64,000 nucleotides of DNA from Guyparkeria sp. WRN-7 (GCF_001641825.1 NZ_LRFH01000014.1:372001-436000); one strand, 5' to 3'. Numbered from the stretch's first letter, positions 1 to 8,903 are shown. Translations and numbers: made by a program. Notes: generated from the sequence alone by a model not told the origin.

Positions 1-1
1 C

Positions 2-907
2 CTGGTGCCGGACGGCTCGTTCATGATCGACCGCCGCATGGGCGTCAACGGTCATCCGCTGGAGATCCAGGCGCTGTTCGACATGACCCTGCGGGCGGCG
101 GACCTCCTGACCGTCGACGAGGGCAGCCACTGGCTGATCGATCTGGCCAAGCGCCGCCGCGGCGTGCTGCGCGATTATGTGCGTCGCTACTACTGGCTGG
201 ATCTCGACGTGCTCAACGAGGTGCACCGCTTCTCCACCGAGAAGTTCGGTCACGACGTCGACAACGTCTTCAACATCTACCCCGAGTCGATCCCGGAGTG
301 GGTGGCCGACTGGCTGCCCGACGACGGCGGCTACTTTGTCGGCAATCTGGGCCCCGGCCGGATCGACTTCCGCTTCTTCTCGCAGGGCAACTACCTTGCC
401 ACCCTGGCGGGGCTGGCCACGCCGCGTCAGGGAGGGTTGCAGATGCATACCCTCGCCGAGCGCTGGGACGACCTGATCGGGCAGATGCCGGCCAAGCTGG
501 TCTATCCGGCGGTGCGCGGTGCCGAATGGCGGCTGATGACGGGGTCGGATCCGAAGAACGTGCCCTGGTCGTACCACAATGGCGGCAACTGGCCGGTGCT
601 GGTATGGCCGCTGGTGGCCGCCTCGATCGTGGCCGGTCGTCAGGACCTCGGCGAACGGGCCTTCCGCGTCGCCGAGCGGCGACTGATGGAGGACAGCTGG
701 CCGGAGTACTACGACGGCCGTCATGGTCGGCTGATCGGCCGCCGGGCGAACCTGCACCAGGTGTGGAGTGCGACCGGCATGCTGCTGGCCCGGCATTTCC
801 TCGAGAGCCCCGGGCGGCTGGCCGCGCTGGCGCTGACCGAGGACGATGACACCGAGCCGCGCAACGGAGACGACGGTCCGGACATGGACGATCACGGAGA
901 TGATTGA
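2..907 (+). CDS. Alkaline/neutral invertase, glycoside hydrolase family 100 (3' part)
   Basis: Cytoplasmic enzyme that hydrolyses sucrose to glucose and fructose. The frame is open to the first base of the window, so this is the C-terminal portion (about 301 residues) and the real start lies outside. Blocks I recognise from plant and cyanobacterial neutral invertases are all present and in order: IDRRMGVNGHPLEIQALF near the beginning, then SIPEWVADWLPDDGGYFVGN, then DFRFFSQGN, then DPKNVPWSYHNGGNWPVL, and finally DSWPEYYDG. The acidic tail of about 25 residues is not conserved in what I know of the family. The stop is 3 bp before the start of sucrose-phosphate synthase, so synthesis and breakdown of sucrose are encoded in one operon. 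Family assignment is firm; the in vivo role in adjusting an osmolyte pool is inferred. Confidence 0.9.
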   Translation: MVPDGSFMIDRRMGVNGHPLEIQALFDMTLRAADLLTVDEGSHWLIDLAKRRRGVLRDYVRRYYWLDLDVLNEVHRFSTEKFGHDVDNVFNIYPESIPEWVADWLPDDGGYFVGNLGPGRIDFRFFSQGNYLATLAGLATPRQGGLQMHTLAERWDDLIGQMPAKLVYPAVRGAEWRLMTGSDPKNVPWSYHNGGNWPVLVWPLVAASIVAGRQDLGERAFRVAERRLMEDSWPEYYDGRHGRLIGRRANLHQVWSATGMLLARHFLESPGRLAALALTEDDDTEPRNGDDGPDMDDHGDD

Positions 908-910
908 GGC

Positions 911-3094
911 ATGACGATTACGGCAGGGGAAAACGGACTCTATATCTGCCTGGTCAGCGTTCACGGGCTGATCCGAGGGGAGAACCTGGAGCTGGGGCGT
1001 GATGCCGATACCGGCGGGCAGACGCTCTACGTGGTCGAGCTGGCCCGGGCGCTGGCACGGCGCCCCGAGGTCGAGCGCGTCGACCTGTTTACCCGGCGGG
1101 TGGTCGACCCGCGCGTCGATGCCGACTACGCCCAGCCGGAAGAGGAGCTGGGTGACAACGCCCACATCATCCGCATCGACGCCGGTCCGGAGGAATACCT
1201 GCCCAAGGAACGCCTCTGGGACTACCTCAACTGCTTCGTCGACGGGGCGCTCGCCCATATCGACTCGGTGGGTCGGACACCGACACTGGTGCACAGTCAT
1301 TACGCCGACGCCGGCTACGTCGGCGTGCGCCTGGCCAGCAATCTCGGCGTGCCGCTGGTGCATACCGGCCACTCCCTCGGGCGGGTCAAGCGCCGCCGCC
1401 TGCTGGCCCGTGGCGAGAGCAGCGCGACCATCGAGAACACCTATGCGATGTCCACCCGGGTGCGCGCCGAGGAAGAGGTGCTGCTCGCCGCGGACATGGT
1501 GGTGGTGAGTACCGGCCAGGAGATCGAGGAGCAGTACGGGCTCTACGACTGGGCCGACGAGGACAAGATGACGGTCATCCCGCCGGGGGTGAACCTCGAG
1601 CGGTTCAACCCGCCGCCGGCGACCTTCGCCCCCCCCATCCGCGCCGAGCTCCGGCGCTTCCTCAAGGAGCCGGAGCGGCCGCTGGTGCTGGCACTGTCCC
1701 GCCCCGACGAGCGCAAGAACATCGCGACCCTGATCGAGGCCTTCGGCGGCCATCCCGAGCTGCGCGATCAGGCCAACCTGGTGATCATTGCCGGCAAACG
1801 CGACGACATCCGCGACATGGATGCCGGGCCGCGCAAGGTGCTCACCGACCTGCTGCTCCTGATCGACTACTACGACCTCTACGGCGTGGCGGCCTACCCG
1901 CGCCACCACGCCTCGGGCGATGTGCCGGATCTCTACCGGTTGGTCACGCGCAGCGGTGGCGTGTTCATCAATCCGGCTCTGACCGAACCCTTCGGCCTGA
2001 CGCTGATCGAGGCGGCCGCCACGGGCGCGCCGATACTCGCCACCGAGGATGGCGGGCCGCGCGACATCGTCGGTGCCTGCGAGAACGGCGAGCTGATCGA
2101 TCCGCTCGACGCCGGCGCCATGGGCGAGAAGATCCACGCCCTGCTCGACGACCGGGAGCGCTGGCGGCGCTACTCGGACAACGGCGTGCGCCGCGTGCGC
2201 GAGCACTACTCCTGGGATGCGCACGTCGAGTCCTACCTCGAGCGCGTCGGACAATTGGGTGGTGGCGAGCGCCGGGCCGAACGCCCCGAGCTGCCGGACC
2301 ACCTGCTTACCCAGATCGACCGTGCGCTGGTGATCGAGCTGGCGGCCCTCGGGGACTCCACCGACAAGGCGAACCGGGAGCGCCTGCTGGAAGCCCTGCG
2401 ACGCCATCGTCGCCAGGTGGGGTTCGTCGTGGTCTCCGACCGCCCGCGCCACCAGGTGCTCGCCCTGCTCAAGGAAATGGCGATTCCCTCGCCGGACGTG
2501 CTGATCACCCGCGGCGGCACCCAGATCCATTACGGCGCGCATCTGACGCGCGACGAGGGCTGGAGCCGCCACATCGGCTATGCCTGGCAGCCCGACCGTG
2601 TCTACAACTTCCTCGCGCAGACACCCGGCGTGGTCCTGCGCTCGAGGGCGGTCCAGGGCGTTCATTCGGTGCATGCCTTCATCGAGGATGCCGATGCCTT
2701 CGAGGGTATCGAGGCGGTCGAGAACGAGCTGCACGCCCTCGACATTCACGCCCATCTGGTGCGCCTGACGCGCAACGAACTGCTGGCCATGCCGGTGCGC
2801 GCCTCCAAGGGCTTCGCCCTGCGCTACTTCGCCAGTCAATGGGATATCCCGCTCGACCACCTGCTGGTCGCCGGCGGTGTCGCCACCGACGAGGACATGC
2901 TGCGCGGCAACCCGCTCGGCGCGGTGGTCACCGCCCACGGCAAGCACGAGCTGCCCGGTCTGACCGGGCTCGACCGGGTGATCTTCACCCGCGCTCACGG
3001 GCCGGGCGGGGTGCTCGAGGCGATCGAGCATTACGACTTCTTCGGGGCCTGCGACGTGCCCGAAAACCGTGACGTGTCGGAGGGCGAGCAGTGA
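911..3094 (+). CDS. Sucrose-phosphate synthase with C-terminal SPP-like domain
   Basis: Transfers glucose from a nucleotide sugar to fructose-6-phosphate, giving sucrose-6-phosphate. The protein has 727 residues. Residues about 5-470 form a GT-B glycosyltransferase of family 4, opening with the SPS/sucrose synthase signature ICLVSVHGLIRGENLELG and DTGGQT. Later come the donor-site blocks ALSRPDERKNI and, near residue 355, FINPALTEPFGLTLIEAAA. Residues about 480-715 resemble the HAD-type sucrose phosphatase domain found at the end of many bacterial and plant SPS proteins. I do not see a DxDxT nucleophile motif there (the segment reads VIELAALGDSTDK), so this domain is probably non-catalytic. 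A free-standing SPP gene follows with a 4-bp GTGA overlap, indicating translational coupling and a two-step pathway in one operon. Confidence 0.93.
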   Translation: MTITAGENGLYICLVSVHGLIRGENLELGRDADTGGQTLYVVELARALARRPEVERVDLFTRRVVDPRVDADYAQPEEELGDNAHIIRIDAGPEEYLPKERLWDYLNCFVDGALAHIDSVGRTPTLVHSHYADAGYVGVRLASNLGVPLVHTGHSLGRVKRRRLLARGESSATIENTYAMSTRVRAEEEVLLAADMVVVSTGQEIEEQYGLYDWADEDKMTVIPPGVNLERFNPPPATFAPPIRAELRRFLKEPERPLVLALSRPDERKNIATLIEAFGGHPELRDQANLVIIAGKRDDIRDMDAGPRKVLTDLLLLIDYYDLYGVAAYPRHHASGDVPDLYRLVTRSGGVFINPALTEPFGLTLIEAAATGAPILATEDGGPRDIVGACENGELIDPLDAGAMGEKIHALLDDRERWRRYSDNGVRRVREHYSWDAHVESYLERVGQLGGGERRAERPELPDHLLTQIDRALVIELAALGDSTDKANRERLLEALRRHRRQVGFVVVSDRPRHQVLALLKEMAIPSPDVLITRGGTQIHYGAHLTRDEGWSRHIGYAWQPDRVYNFLAQTPGVVLRSRAVQGVHSVHAFIEDADAFEGIEAVENELHALDIHAHLVRLTRNELLAMPVRASKGFALRYFASQWDIPLDHLLVAGGVATDEDMLRGNPLGAVVTAHGKHELPGLTGLDRVIFTRAHGPGGVLEAIEHYDFFGACDVPENRDVSEGEQ

Positions 3095-3984
3095 ACGGGG
3101 TGGCGCCGATCCTGTTGTGCTGCGACCTGGATCGCACCCTGATCCCCAATGGCAAGGCCGAGGAGTCGCCCGAGGCGCGTGCCCGGCTGGCGCGCTTCTG
3201 CGCCCATCCATCGGTCGAGCTGGTGTTCGTCTCGGGGCGTGACCTGCAGCTGGTGCTCGACGGTATCGACGAGTGGTCGCTGCCGCAGCCGGATTACATC
3301 ATCGGCGATGTGGGCACGACCATCTATGCGCCTCGTCGGCAGACGGGGGCGGGCAGCGGTGACTGGATCCACTGGCCGGCGTGGACCGACGAGATCGCAC
3401 CGTACTGGAACGGCCTGACCCACGACGACATCAGCGACCTGTTCGACGACATCACCGCGATCCGCTCGCAGGAACCGTCAAAGCAGGGGACGTTCAAGGC
3501 GAGTTACTACGTCGAGCGCAACGTGAACCAGGAGGTCCTCGATGCCGAGCTGCACGGCCGCCTGTGGCGCAACGGCATGGATGCGCGACTGGTGTGGTCG
3601 GTCGACGAGGCGGCCGACGTGCTGTTGCTCGACGTGCTGCCGTCGGGTGCGAGCAAGCTGCACGCGATCGAGTTTCTCATCCAGTCGTTGGCCTTCGATG
3701 AGCGCCGCGCTCTGTTTGCCGGAGACTCGGGCAATGACCTACATGCGCTGGGCAGTCACATCAACGGCGTGCTGGTAGCCAACGCCGATCCCGAGGTCAA
3801 GGAGCGGGCTCGGGAACTGGTGCGTGCCGGTGCGCTCGAGGACACCCTCTACCTCGCCCAGGGTGGCCTGTTCGGCATGAACGGAAACTATGCCGCCGGC
3901 GTGCTCGAGGGGCTGGTGCACTACCTGCCGGAAACCCGTGCGCTGATGAGTCTGGGCGACGACAGTCGGGCCGACGGGGCATGA
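3091..3984 (+). CDS. Sucrose-6-phosphate phosphatase (HAD family)
   Basis: Removes phosphate from sucrose-6-phosphate to release sucrose, the irreversible last step of sucrose synthesis. The 297-residue protein begins with the HAD nucleophile motif CCDLDRTLIPN (DxDxT, residues about 10-16). FVSGRDLQLV follows as motif II and GDSGNDLHAL as the motif IV metal-binding block. The order matches the SPP/Cof subfamily. The GTG start overlaps the SPS stop (GTGA). Having an intact catalytic phosphatase here fits the apparent loss of the nucleophile in the SPP-like tail of the upstream SPS. The product would be a compatible solute, as in many moderately halophilic bacteria; that role is inferred. Confidence 0.92.
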   Translation: MNGVAPILLCCDLDRTLIPNGKAEESPEARARLARFCAHPSVELVFVSGRDLQLVLDGIDEWSLPQPDYIIGDVGTTIYAPRRQTGAGSGDWIHWPAWTDEIAPYWNGLTHDDISDLFDDITAIRSQEPSKQGTFKASYYVERNVNQEVLDAELHGRLWRNGMDARLVWSVDEAADVLLLDVLPSGASKLHAIEFLIQSLAFDERRALFAGDSGNDLHALGSHINGVLVANADPEVKERARELVRAGALEDTLYLAQGGLFGMNGNYAAGVLEGLVHYLPETRALMSLGDDSRADGA

Positions 3985-4006
3985 GCCGCCGAACGAGTCG
4001 TCGTTG

Positions 4007-4813
4007 ATGCTCTGGCAGGCCCTCCGCCGGCTGTTCGGCCGGCATCCCGTCCCGTCCGTCGAGATCCCGCCCGATACCTGGTCGGCGCTCTGCCGCGAGC
4101 AGTCGGAGCTGGCCGACCTGACCGACGACGAGGTCGAGCGCCTGCGGCAGCTGGCCGGGCGCTTCCTTGCCGGCCGGCCGTTCTATGCCGCCGGGGGCAT
4201 GGCGCTGACCGATGCCGCACAACTGCGCATCGCTGCCCTGGCGGTGCTGCCGGTGCTCGGTCTGGGCCTGGACTGGCTCAAGGCGATCCGCTCGGTGATC
4301 GTCTACCCCGATGCCTTCGAGGTGGACCACGAGGAAATGGACGAGGCCGGCGTGGTGCACGAGGTGCGCGACCTGCGCGCCGGCGAGGCCTGGTCGCACG
4401 GCACGCTGGTGCTTTCCTGGGCGGACATCGAGGCCGGGCTCGATCCCGAGGTGGCCACCAGCGTGGTCGTGCACGAAATCGCCCACTTCATCGACGGGGC
4501 GAACGGGGCGGAAAACGGCTTCCCGCCGCTGCACAAGGATCAGGATCGTCGTCGCTGGACCGAGGATTTCCAGGCGGCCTTCGAGCGGCTCAACAGCTGC
4601 CTTGACGCCGACCGGGAGCCAGCGATCGACCCTTACGCGGCCACCAATCCGGCCGAGTTCTTCGCCGTGCTCAGCGAGTACTTCTTCCGCCTCCCCGAGG
4701 AGCTCGCGCATTTCGATATCCGTCTCTATCGTCATCTGGCGGCGTTCTACGGACAGGACCCGCTGCGGCGTCACGACAGGGTGGCGGCTGTCAAAACGGC
4801 TCTCGACGTCTAA
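4007..4813 (+). CDS. mtfA: MtfA-type zinc peptidase (M90 family)
   Basis: Cytosolic zinc metallopeptidase. In E. coli MtfA binds the glucose repressor Mlc and so affects sugar-transport gene expression. The protein is about 268 residues, close to the family length. The zinc site is the HExxH in VVVHEIAHFIDGANG (around residue 160). A downstream FFAVLSEYFF block supplies the third acidic ligand, and DPYAATNPAEF is typical of the family. An in-frame TTG lies one codon before the ATG I chose; no strong ribosome binding site separates the two. The gene follows sucrose phosphatase by 22 bp and may be co-transcribed. Whether an Mlc partner exists in this organism cannot be judged from the window. 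Confidence 0.88.
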   Translation: MLWQALRRLFGRHPVPSVEIPPDTWSALCREQSELADLTDDEVERLRQLAGRFLAGRPFYAAGGMALTDAAQLRIAALAVLPVLGLGLDWLKAIRSVIVYPDAFEVDHEEMDEAGVVHEVRDLRAGEAWSHGTLVLSWADIEAGLDPEVATSVVVHEIAHFIDGANGAENGFPPLHKDQDRRRWTEDFQAAFERLNSCLDADREPAIDPYAATNPAEFFAVLSEYFFRLPEELAHFDIRLYRHLAAFYGQDPLRRHDRVAAVKTALDV

Positions 4814-4884
4814 AGTCTTGCACAGGCACCGGCAAGCGGCCGGCAGACGGAATCATTCACATTGTCGACGGAGGATTTCCATCC

Positions 4885-5382
4885 ATGAGTGCAGCCAAGG
4901 CGAAGAAGAACGACAAGACCCTCAAGAATCTGCAGCAGGCGCTTTCGATGGAGCTCACCGCTACCCATCAGTACATGCTGCATGCGCACGTGCTCGAGGA
5001 CTGGGGGCTGGATCGCCTGTCGAAGAAGATGCACGGCGAGGTCCAGGAAGAGCTGGGCCACGCCAGTCAGTTCATCGATCGCATCCTGTTCCTGGACGGC
5101 GACCCCGAGGTCACCGAGGCCAAGCCGGCCAAGCGCTCCAACTCGTTGAGCGACATGTTCAAGGCCGACCTCAAGGAAGAGCTGGCCTCGATCGAGTTCT
5201 ACGGCAAGGCGGCGATCCAGGCGCGTGACGAAGGCGATGTGGGTACGGTCCATATCTTCGAGGAGATCCTCATGGACGAGGAGGGCCACGCCGACTGGCT
5301 CAAGCGCCAGCTCGAACTGATCGAGCGCATGGGCGAGCCCAACTACATCCTCGCCTATCACTCGCCCGACACCGGCGAATAG
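4885..5382 (+). CDS. Bacterioferritin-like ferritin without the haem methionine
   Basis: 24-mer iron-storage protein of the bacterioferritin type, 165 residues. The ferroxidase ligands are visible: the Glu in SMELTATHQY, Glu and His in EELGHASQF, Glu in EELASIEFYGKA, and Glu/His in EILMDEEGHADW. In E. coli Bfr the haem axial ligand is the Met of DEMKHADRYIERILF; the aligned segment here reads EELGHASQFIDRILF, with Leu in that place. The protein is therefore either haem-free or a partner of a second, haem-binding subunit, as in bacteria with paired Bfr subunits. No second bfr is in the window. A strong GGAGG ribosome binding site lies about 8 bp before the ATG, and a clear terminator follows. 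No obvious Fur box was seen in the 70 bp upstream. Confidence 0.88.
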   Translation: MSAAKAKKNDKTLKNLQQALSMELTATHQYMLHAHVLEDWGLDRLSKKMHGEVQEELGHASQFIDRILFLDGDPEVTEAKPAKRSNSLSDMFKADLKEELASIEFYGKAAIQARDEGDVGTVHIFEEILMDEEGHADWLKRQLELIERMGEPNYILAYHSPDTGE

Positions 5383-5417
5383 TCAGCCGCCGCGGCCAGG
5401 TCGCAACGGCATCAGCG

Positions 5418-5445
5418 GGCCGACCCACCGGGTCGGCCTTTTTCA
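5418..5445 (+). terminator. Rho-independent terminator after the ferritin gene
   Basis: Stem GCCGACCC (5419-5426) and GGGTCGGC (5430-5437) with a three-base loop, followed by TTTTTT-type run at 5439-5443. It closes the ferritin transcript, and because the next gene runs towards it from the other side it may slow transcription from both directions. Confidence 0.85.
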
Positions 5446-5462
5446 TGCCAAGGCGACTGCCG

Positions 5463-6086
5463 TCAACGGCCGAGGAAGTCGATCGCCGCCGCGGCCACCG
5501 TTTTCGACAGCAGCAGGCCGAAGTGGTTGACGGGCAGGCACAGGTGCGCGGCGATGCCGGGCACGCGGGTCTCGGCGACCGCGACCGTGCCGTCGTTCGC
5601 TCCGTTCAGGGCGCCGGGCACCAGTCGACCCGGGCCGATCGGGCGGGTGCCGGCGACCATCAGGGTGTCCGTTGCCTGCCAGGCCGGTGCCTTGCCGTCG
5701 AGGCCGTCGACCAAGCTGCCGGCGAGCAGCCGCCGGCCGAGTGACCAGCGTGCCAGGCGTCTGGCGACCTCGCTGCCGGCCAGCGGGCTGCCGAGCAGCA
5801 CCATGCGCGTGTCGGAGGCGAGCAGGGCCGGGTGACGGTCGATCAGGTGCGCGAGCACGATGCCGCCCAGGCTGTGGGCGATCAGGTGCCGGGGTGTGGC
5901 GGGTTGCCGTTTCAGCCAGGCGGCCAGCTGATCGGCACTCGCCGCGGGAGTGGCGCGGGTGGAATAGCCGAACCGGGAGGGAGTCATGCCGGCGCGATCG
6001 AGTCGGCCGGCCAGTGGGCGTAGGGCCCAGGGCCCCATCCACAGGCCGTGGATCAGGGCGATCGTCGGCCGCGGCTCGTCCGTCAC
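5463..6086 (-). CDS. Alpha/beta hydrolase (triacylglycerol lipase-like)
   Basis: Putative serine esterase or lipase of about 207 residues. The N-terminus IALIHGLWMGPW is the oxyanion-hole HG block of alpha/beta hydrolases. The nucleophile elbow is HLIAHSLGGIVLAHL (G/A-H-S-L-G), and a C-terminal LPVNHFGLL supplies the likely catalytic His. NGANDGTV, with the likely acid, is the kind of block seen in PGAP1/lipase-like proteins. I chose a GTG start at 6086 because homology begins within a few residues of it; the frame continues open upstream for more than 2 kb as an antisense shadow of relA. The start is 8 bp after the stop of the VIT1-type gene, so the two are probably co-transcribed. The substrate is unknown. 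Confidence 0.8.
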   Translation of the reverse strand: MTDEPRPTIALIHGLWMGPWALRPLAGRLDRAGMTPSRFGYSTRATPAASADQLAAWLKRQPATPRHLIAHSLGGIVLAHLIDRHPALLASDTRMVLLGSPLAGSEVARRLARWSLGRRLLAGSLVDGLDGKAPAWQATDTLMVAGTRPIGPGRLVPGALNGANDGTVAVAETRVPGIAAHLCLPVNHFGLLLSKTVAAAAIDFLGR

Positions 6087-6094
6087 CGGGCGGG

Positions 6095-6799
6095 TCAGGC
6101 GATGTTCGCGATCAACTGGCCGACCAGGGCGGTCGCGGCCATGGTCGCCGCGCCCCAGAAGGCGGTGCGAAAGCCGCCGAGGAACAGCGAGGCGCCGCCG
6201 GTCCGGGCGCTCAGCGCGCCGAGGGTTGCCAGTACCGCCAGGGTGACCGGCACGGTCACCAGCGTCATGACCGATGCCGGTGCGAGCAGCGTGGCGAACA
6301 ACGGCGTGGCCGCGCCGATCGCGAAGGCCGCGGCCAGCGGAATGGCGGCGAGAAACGGGCGGGTGGTGGTGATCCGGTAGAGCCCCATCTCTTCGCGCGC
6401 ATGGGCGCCCAGGGCATCGTGGGCCATCATCTGGCGGGCGACGCGCTCGGCGGTTTCCGGGTCGCAGCCGCGGTGGACGTAGATGTCGCGCAGTTCGCCG
6501 AGCTCGTGCTCGAAGTTGATCTCCAGCTCGCGCGCCTCCATCTCCAGGTCGGCCTGCTCGGTGTCCTGACGCAGTCGCAGCGCGACGTGCTGGCCCGCCG
6601 CCAGAGCCAGGGCGCCGGCCACCAGGGCGATGCTGGCGGCGAGCACGATGTCCGCGCGCTCCGAACCCGCCGCCAGCAGCCCGGCGATCAGGCTGGCGAC
6701 CGCGACCAGGCCCGCGATGGCACCGAGCAGGCTGGCGCGCAGGCTGCGGTAGCGGTTCAGCCGGTGATGTTCTCCATGAAGGTCGGGCCGTTGCGTCAT
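6095..6799 (-). CDS. VIT1/CCC1-family transporter
   Basis: Inner-membrane protein of 234 residues in the VIT1/CCC1 family, whose characterised members carry Fe2+ or Mn2+. It begins MTQRPDLHGEHHRLNRYRSLR, has two hydrophobic helices (about 30-75), then a cytosolic Glu-rich stretch (EADLEMEARELEINFEHELGEL interrupted here for length) that matches the metal-binding domain of the family. DPETAERVARQMMAHDALGAHAREE follows in two adjacent pieces, and three further membrane segments complete it. The ATG at 6799 is preceded by a purine-rich AGAGAGA. Upstream in-frame ATGs would only add a low-complexity, non-conserved leader. It diverges from relA. Location near a ferritin gene on the other strand is suggestive of iron handling but not proof. 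Confidence 0.85.
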   Translation of the reverse strand: MTQRPDLHGEHHRLNRYRSLRASLLGAIAGLVAVASLIAGLLAAGSERADIVLAASIALVAGALALAAGQHVALRLRQDTEQADLEMEARELEINFEHELGELRDIYVHRGCDPETAERVARQMMAHDALGAHAREEMGLYRITTTRPFLAAIPLAAAFAIGAATPLFATLLAPASVMTLVTVPVTLAVLATLGALSARTGGASLFLGGFRTAFWGAATMAATALVGQLIANIA

Positions 6800-6968
6800 G
6801 CGGGTCTCTCTGTTCCTGACCGGCCCAACGGCCGGATGGTAATCTGGGCGCTCCGGGGCGAGCGGCGATCGCGTCGGTCGCCCATGATACTGCCACGGCG
6901 GTCGCGGCAACCCAACCGGAGTCGCGTCCACAGCAAGGGCCAACCGGCAGGCGGAATCTCTCTCGCGC

Positions 6969-8903
6969 ATGCAGCATCCATTCGACATCAGCACCGATCA
7001 TCTCTGCCAGCGCCTGCAGCAGGCGCTGGCGGACGTCGACGCAGGCCTCGCCCAGGCCGCGGCGCAGGCCCTCGATCGCCTCTGCCATGCCGCCGCACAG
7101 CCCGGCGAGGACAGCCCGGCGACCACCGGGCCGCGCGTCGCGGTGGCGCTGGCGGGCATCCATGCCGACCTGCCCACGCTGGTGGCGGCGCTGCTGGCCG
7201 ATCCCGACCTCGCCAAGGGTGCGGATCTCTCGTTCGGCGTCGGCGTGCTCGATCGCGCCGGCCAGGAACAGGTGCAGCAGCTGCTGACCGCCATCGAGCG
7301 CTTGCGTGAGTGGGAGGCGCGGTATCCGGCACCGCGCTCGGAGCGCCAGCGCGAGTACTGGCGGCGCCTGCTCCTGGCCGGGGCGCGCGACGCCCGTGCC
7401 GTGCTGATCGATCTCGTCTACCGCCTCGAGGGCATGCGGGCGCTGGTCGACGAGCCGGACGAGGCCAGTCGCCGCCGATTTGCCGGTATGACGCTGGCCG
7501 TGCACGCCCCCATCGCCCATCGCCTCGGTCTCGGGCAGATCAAGTGGGAGCTCGAGGACCTGGCATTCCGGCATCTCGAACCGGCCACCTACGTCGAGAT
7601 CGCCCGCCTGCTCGACGAGCGCCGCGCCAGCCGCGAGGCGTACCTCGCCCGCACCGAGGGCCAGTTGCGACACGCGCTGGTGCAGGCCGGCATCCGTGCC
7701 GAGGTCTACGGCCGGCCCAAGCACATCTACAGCATCTGGGGAAAGATGCGTCGCAAGCAGCTGTCCTTCGACCAGTTGTTCGACGTGCGGGCCCTGCGGG
7801 TGCAGGTCGACTCGGTTACCGACTGCTATGCCGCGCTTTCGGTGGTCCACGAGCTGTTCCGCCCGATCCCGAGCGAGTACGACGATTACATCGCCCGCCC
7901 CAAGCCCAACGGCTACCAGTCGCTGCACACCGCCGTCGAGGCCGATGAGGGCAAGGTGGTCGAGATCCAGATCCGCACCGAGCGCATGCACGCCTTCGCC
8001 GAGTACGGCGTCGCCGCCCATTGGCGCTACAAGGGTGGCGGCGGGGGTAACAACCCCTTCGACATGCAGGTCGAGTCGTTGCGCCGCGGCCTCTCGCGCG
8101 GCGAGGTCCAGCCGCTGGCCGCGCCCATGGTTTACGCCTTCACGCCCAACGGCGAGCTGGTCGAGCTGCCTTACGGGGCGACGGTGCTCGATTTCGCCTA
8201 TCGCATCCACACCCATCTCGGCCATCGCTGTCGCGGGGCGAAGGTCAACGGCCAGATCGCGCCGCTGAAGACCGAGGTGGCCAATGGCGACGTCGTCGAG
8301 GTGCTGACCCACAAGGAGCCGGCCCCGAATCGCGAGTGGGCGCATGCCAACAGCGGCTTCCTCAAGTCGGCGAGCTCGCGCGCCAAGGTGCGTAACTGGT
8401 TCGCCCAGTTCGACCGCGAGGATGCGCGCGAACGCGGGCGGGTCCACTGCGAGCGTCTCTATCGACGCTTTTCCATGGATGCCGCGGCCCGCCGTCGGCT
8501 GTTGACCGCCCTGGGCGTGAACAGCGAGGAGCAGCTGTTTCTCGCGGTGGGCAGTCACCGCATTGCCACCGAGACCCTGCAGGCCGCTGCCCGCTCGCAG
8601 CTTGGGACGGACGCCGATCGCTCGGCGCGCCCGCCTCGGCCCAGCGCGCCCGAAAGTGAGCCACTGGCCGAGCCCCCCGGCGGACGCAGCCTCCTGATCG
8701 AGAACCAGGCGATCGACGGGCTCAAGGTGACCGCGGCGAAGTGCTGCCAGCCGCAGCCGGGCGAGCGGGTGATGGCCTTCATCAGCCGCTCGCAGGGCTA
8801 CAAGCTGCACCGCCCCGACTGTCGCAATCTCGCCCATCTGGCCGGCCGTTACCCGGAACGGGTGCTGCCGGTCGAATGGCCGTCGCCGGGCGACGACGGC
8901 TGA
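6969..8903 (+). CDS. relA: RelA-type (p)ppGpp synthetase lacking the C-terminal ACT domain
   Basis: Makes the alarmone (p)ppGpp from ATP and GTP/GDP. Length is 644 residues against about 740 for E. coli RelA. Residues 1-170 correspond to the hydrolase domain but show no HDxxED, as in RelA rather than SpoT. Synthetase landmarks follow: GRPKHIYSIWGKM, LFDVRALRV, RPKPNGYQSLHT and VEIQIRTERMHAFAE. A TGS domain starts near residue 378 (MVYAFTPNGELVELP). After a helical linker, a zinc-finger-like segment holds AKCCQPQPGE and HRPDCRNL. The protein ends soon after it (ERVLPVEWPSPGDDG) where the ACT/RRM domain should be. The stop is in clean coding sequence with no sign of frameshift. The next gene starts 28 bp later. 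Confidence 0.93.
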   Translation: MQHPFDISTDHLCQRLQQALADVDAGLAQAAAQALDRLCHAAAQPGEDSPATTGPRVAVALAGIHADLPTLVAALLADPDLAKGADLSFGVGVLDRAGQEQVQQLLTAIERLREWEARYPAPRSERQREYWRRLLLAGARDARAVLIDLVYRLEGMRALVDEPDEASRRRFAGMTLAVHAPIAHRLGLGQIKWELEDLAFRHLEPATYVEIARLLDERRASREAYLARTEGQLRHALVQAGIRAEVYGRPKHIYSIWGKMRRKQLSFDQLFDVRALRVQVDSVTDCYAALSVVHELFRPIPSEYDDYIARPKPNGYQSLHTAVEADEGKVVEIQIRTERMHAFAEYGVAAHWRYKGGGGGNNPFDMQVESLRRGLSRGEVQPLAAPMVYAFTPNGELVELPYGATVLDFAYRIHTHLGHRCRGAKVNGQIAPLKTEVANGDVVEVLTHKEPAPNREWAHANSGFLKSASSRAKVRNWFAQFDREDARERGRVHCERLYRRFSMDAAARRRLLTALGVNSEEQLFLAVGSHRIATETLQAAARSQLGTDADRSARPPRPSAPESEPLAEPPGGRSLLIENQAIDGLKVTAAKCCQPQPGERVMAFISRSQGYKLHRPDCRNLAHLAGRYPERVLPVEWPSPGDDG

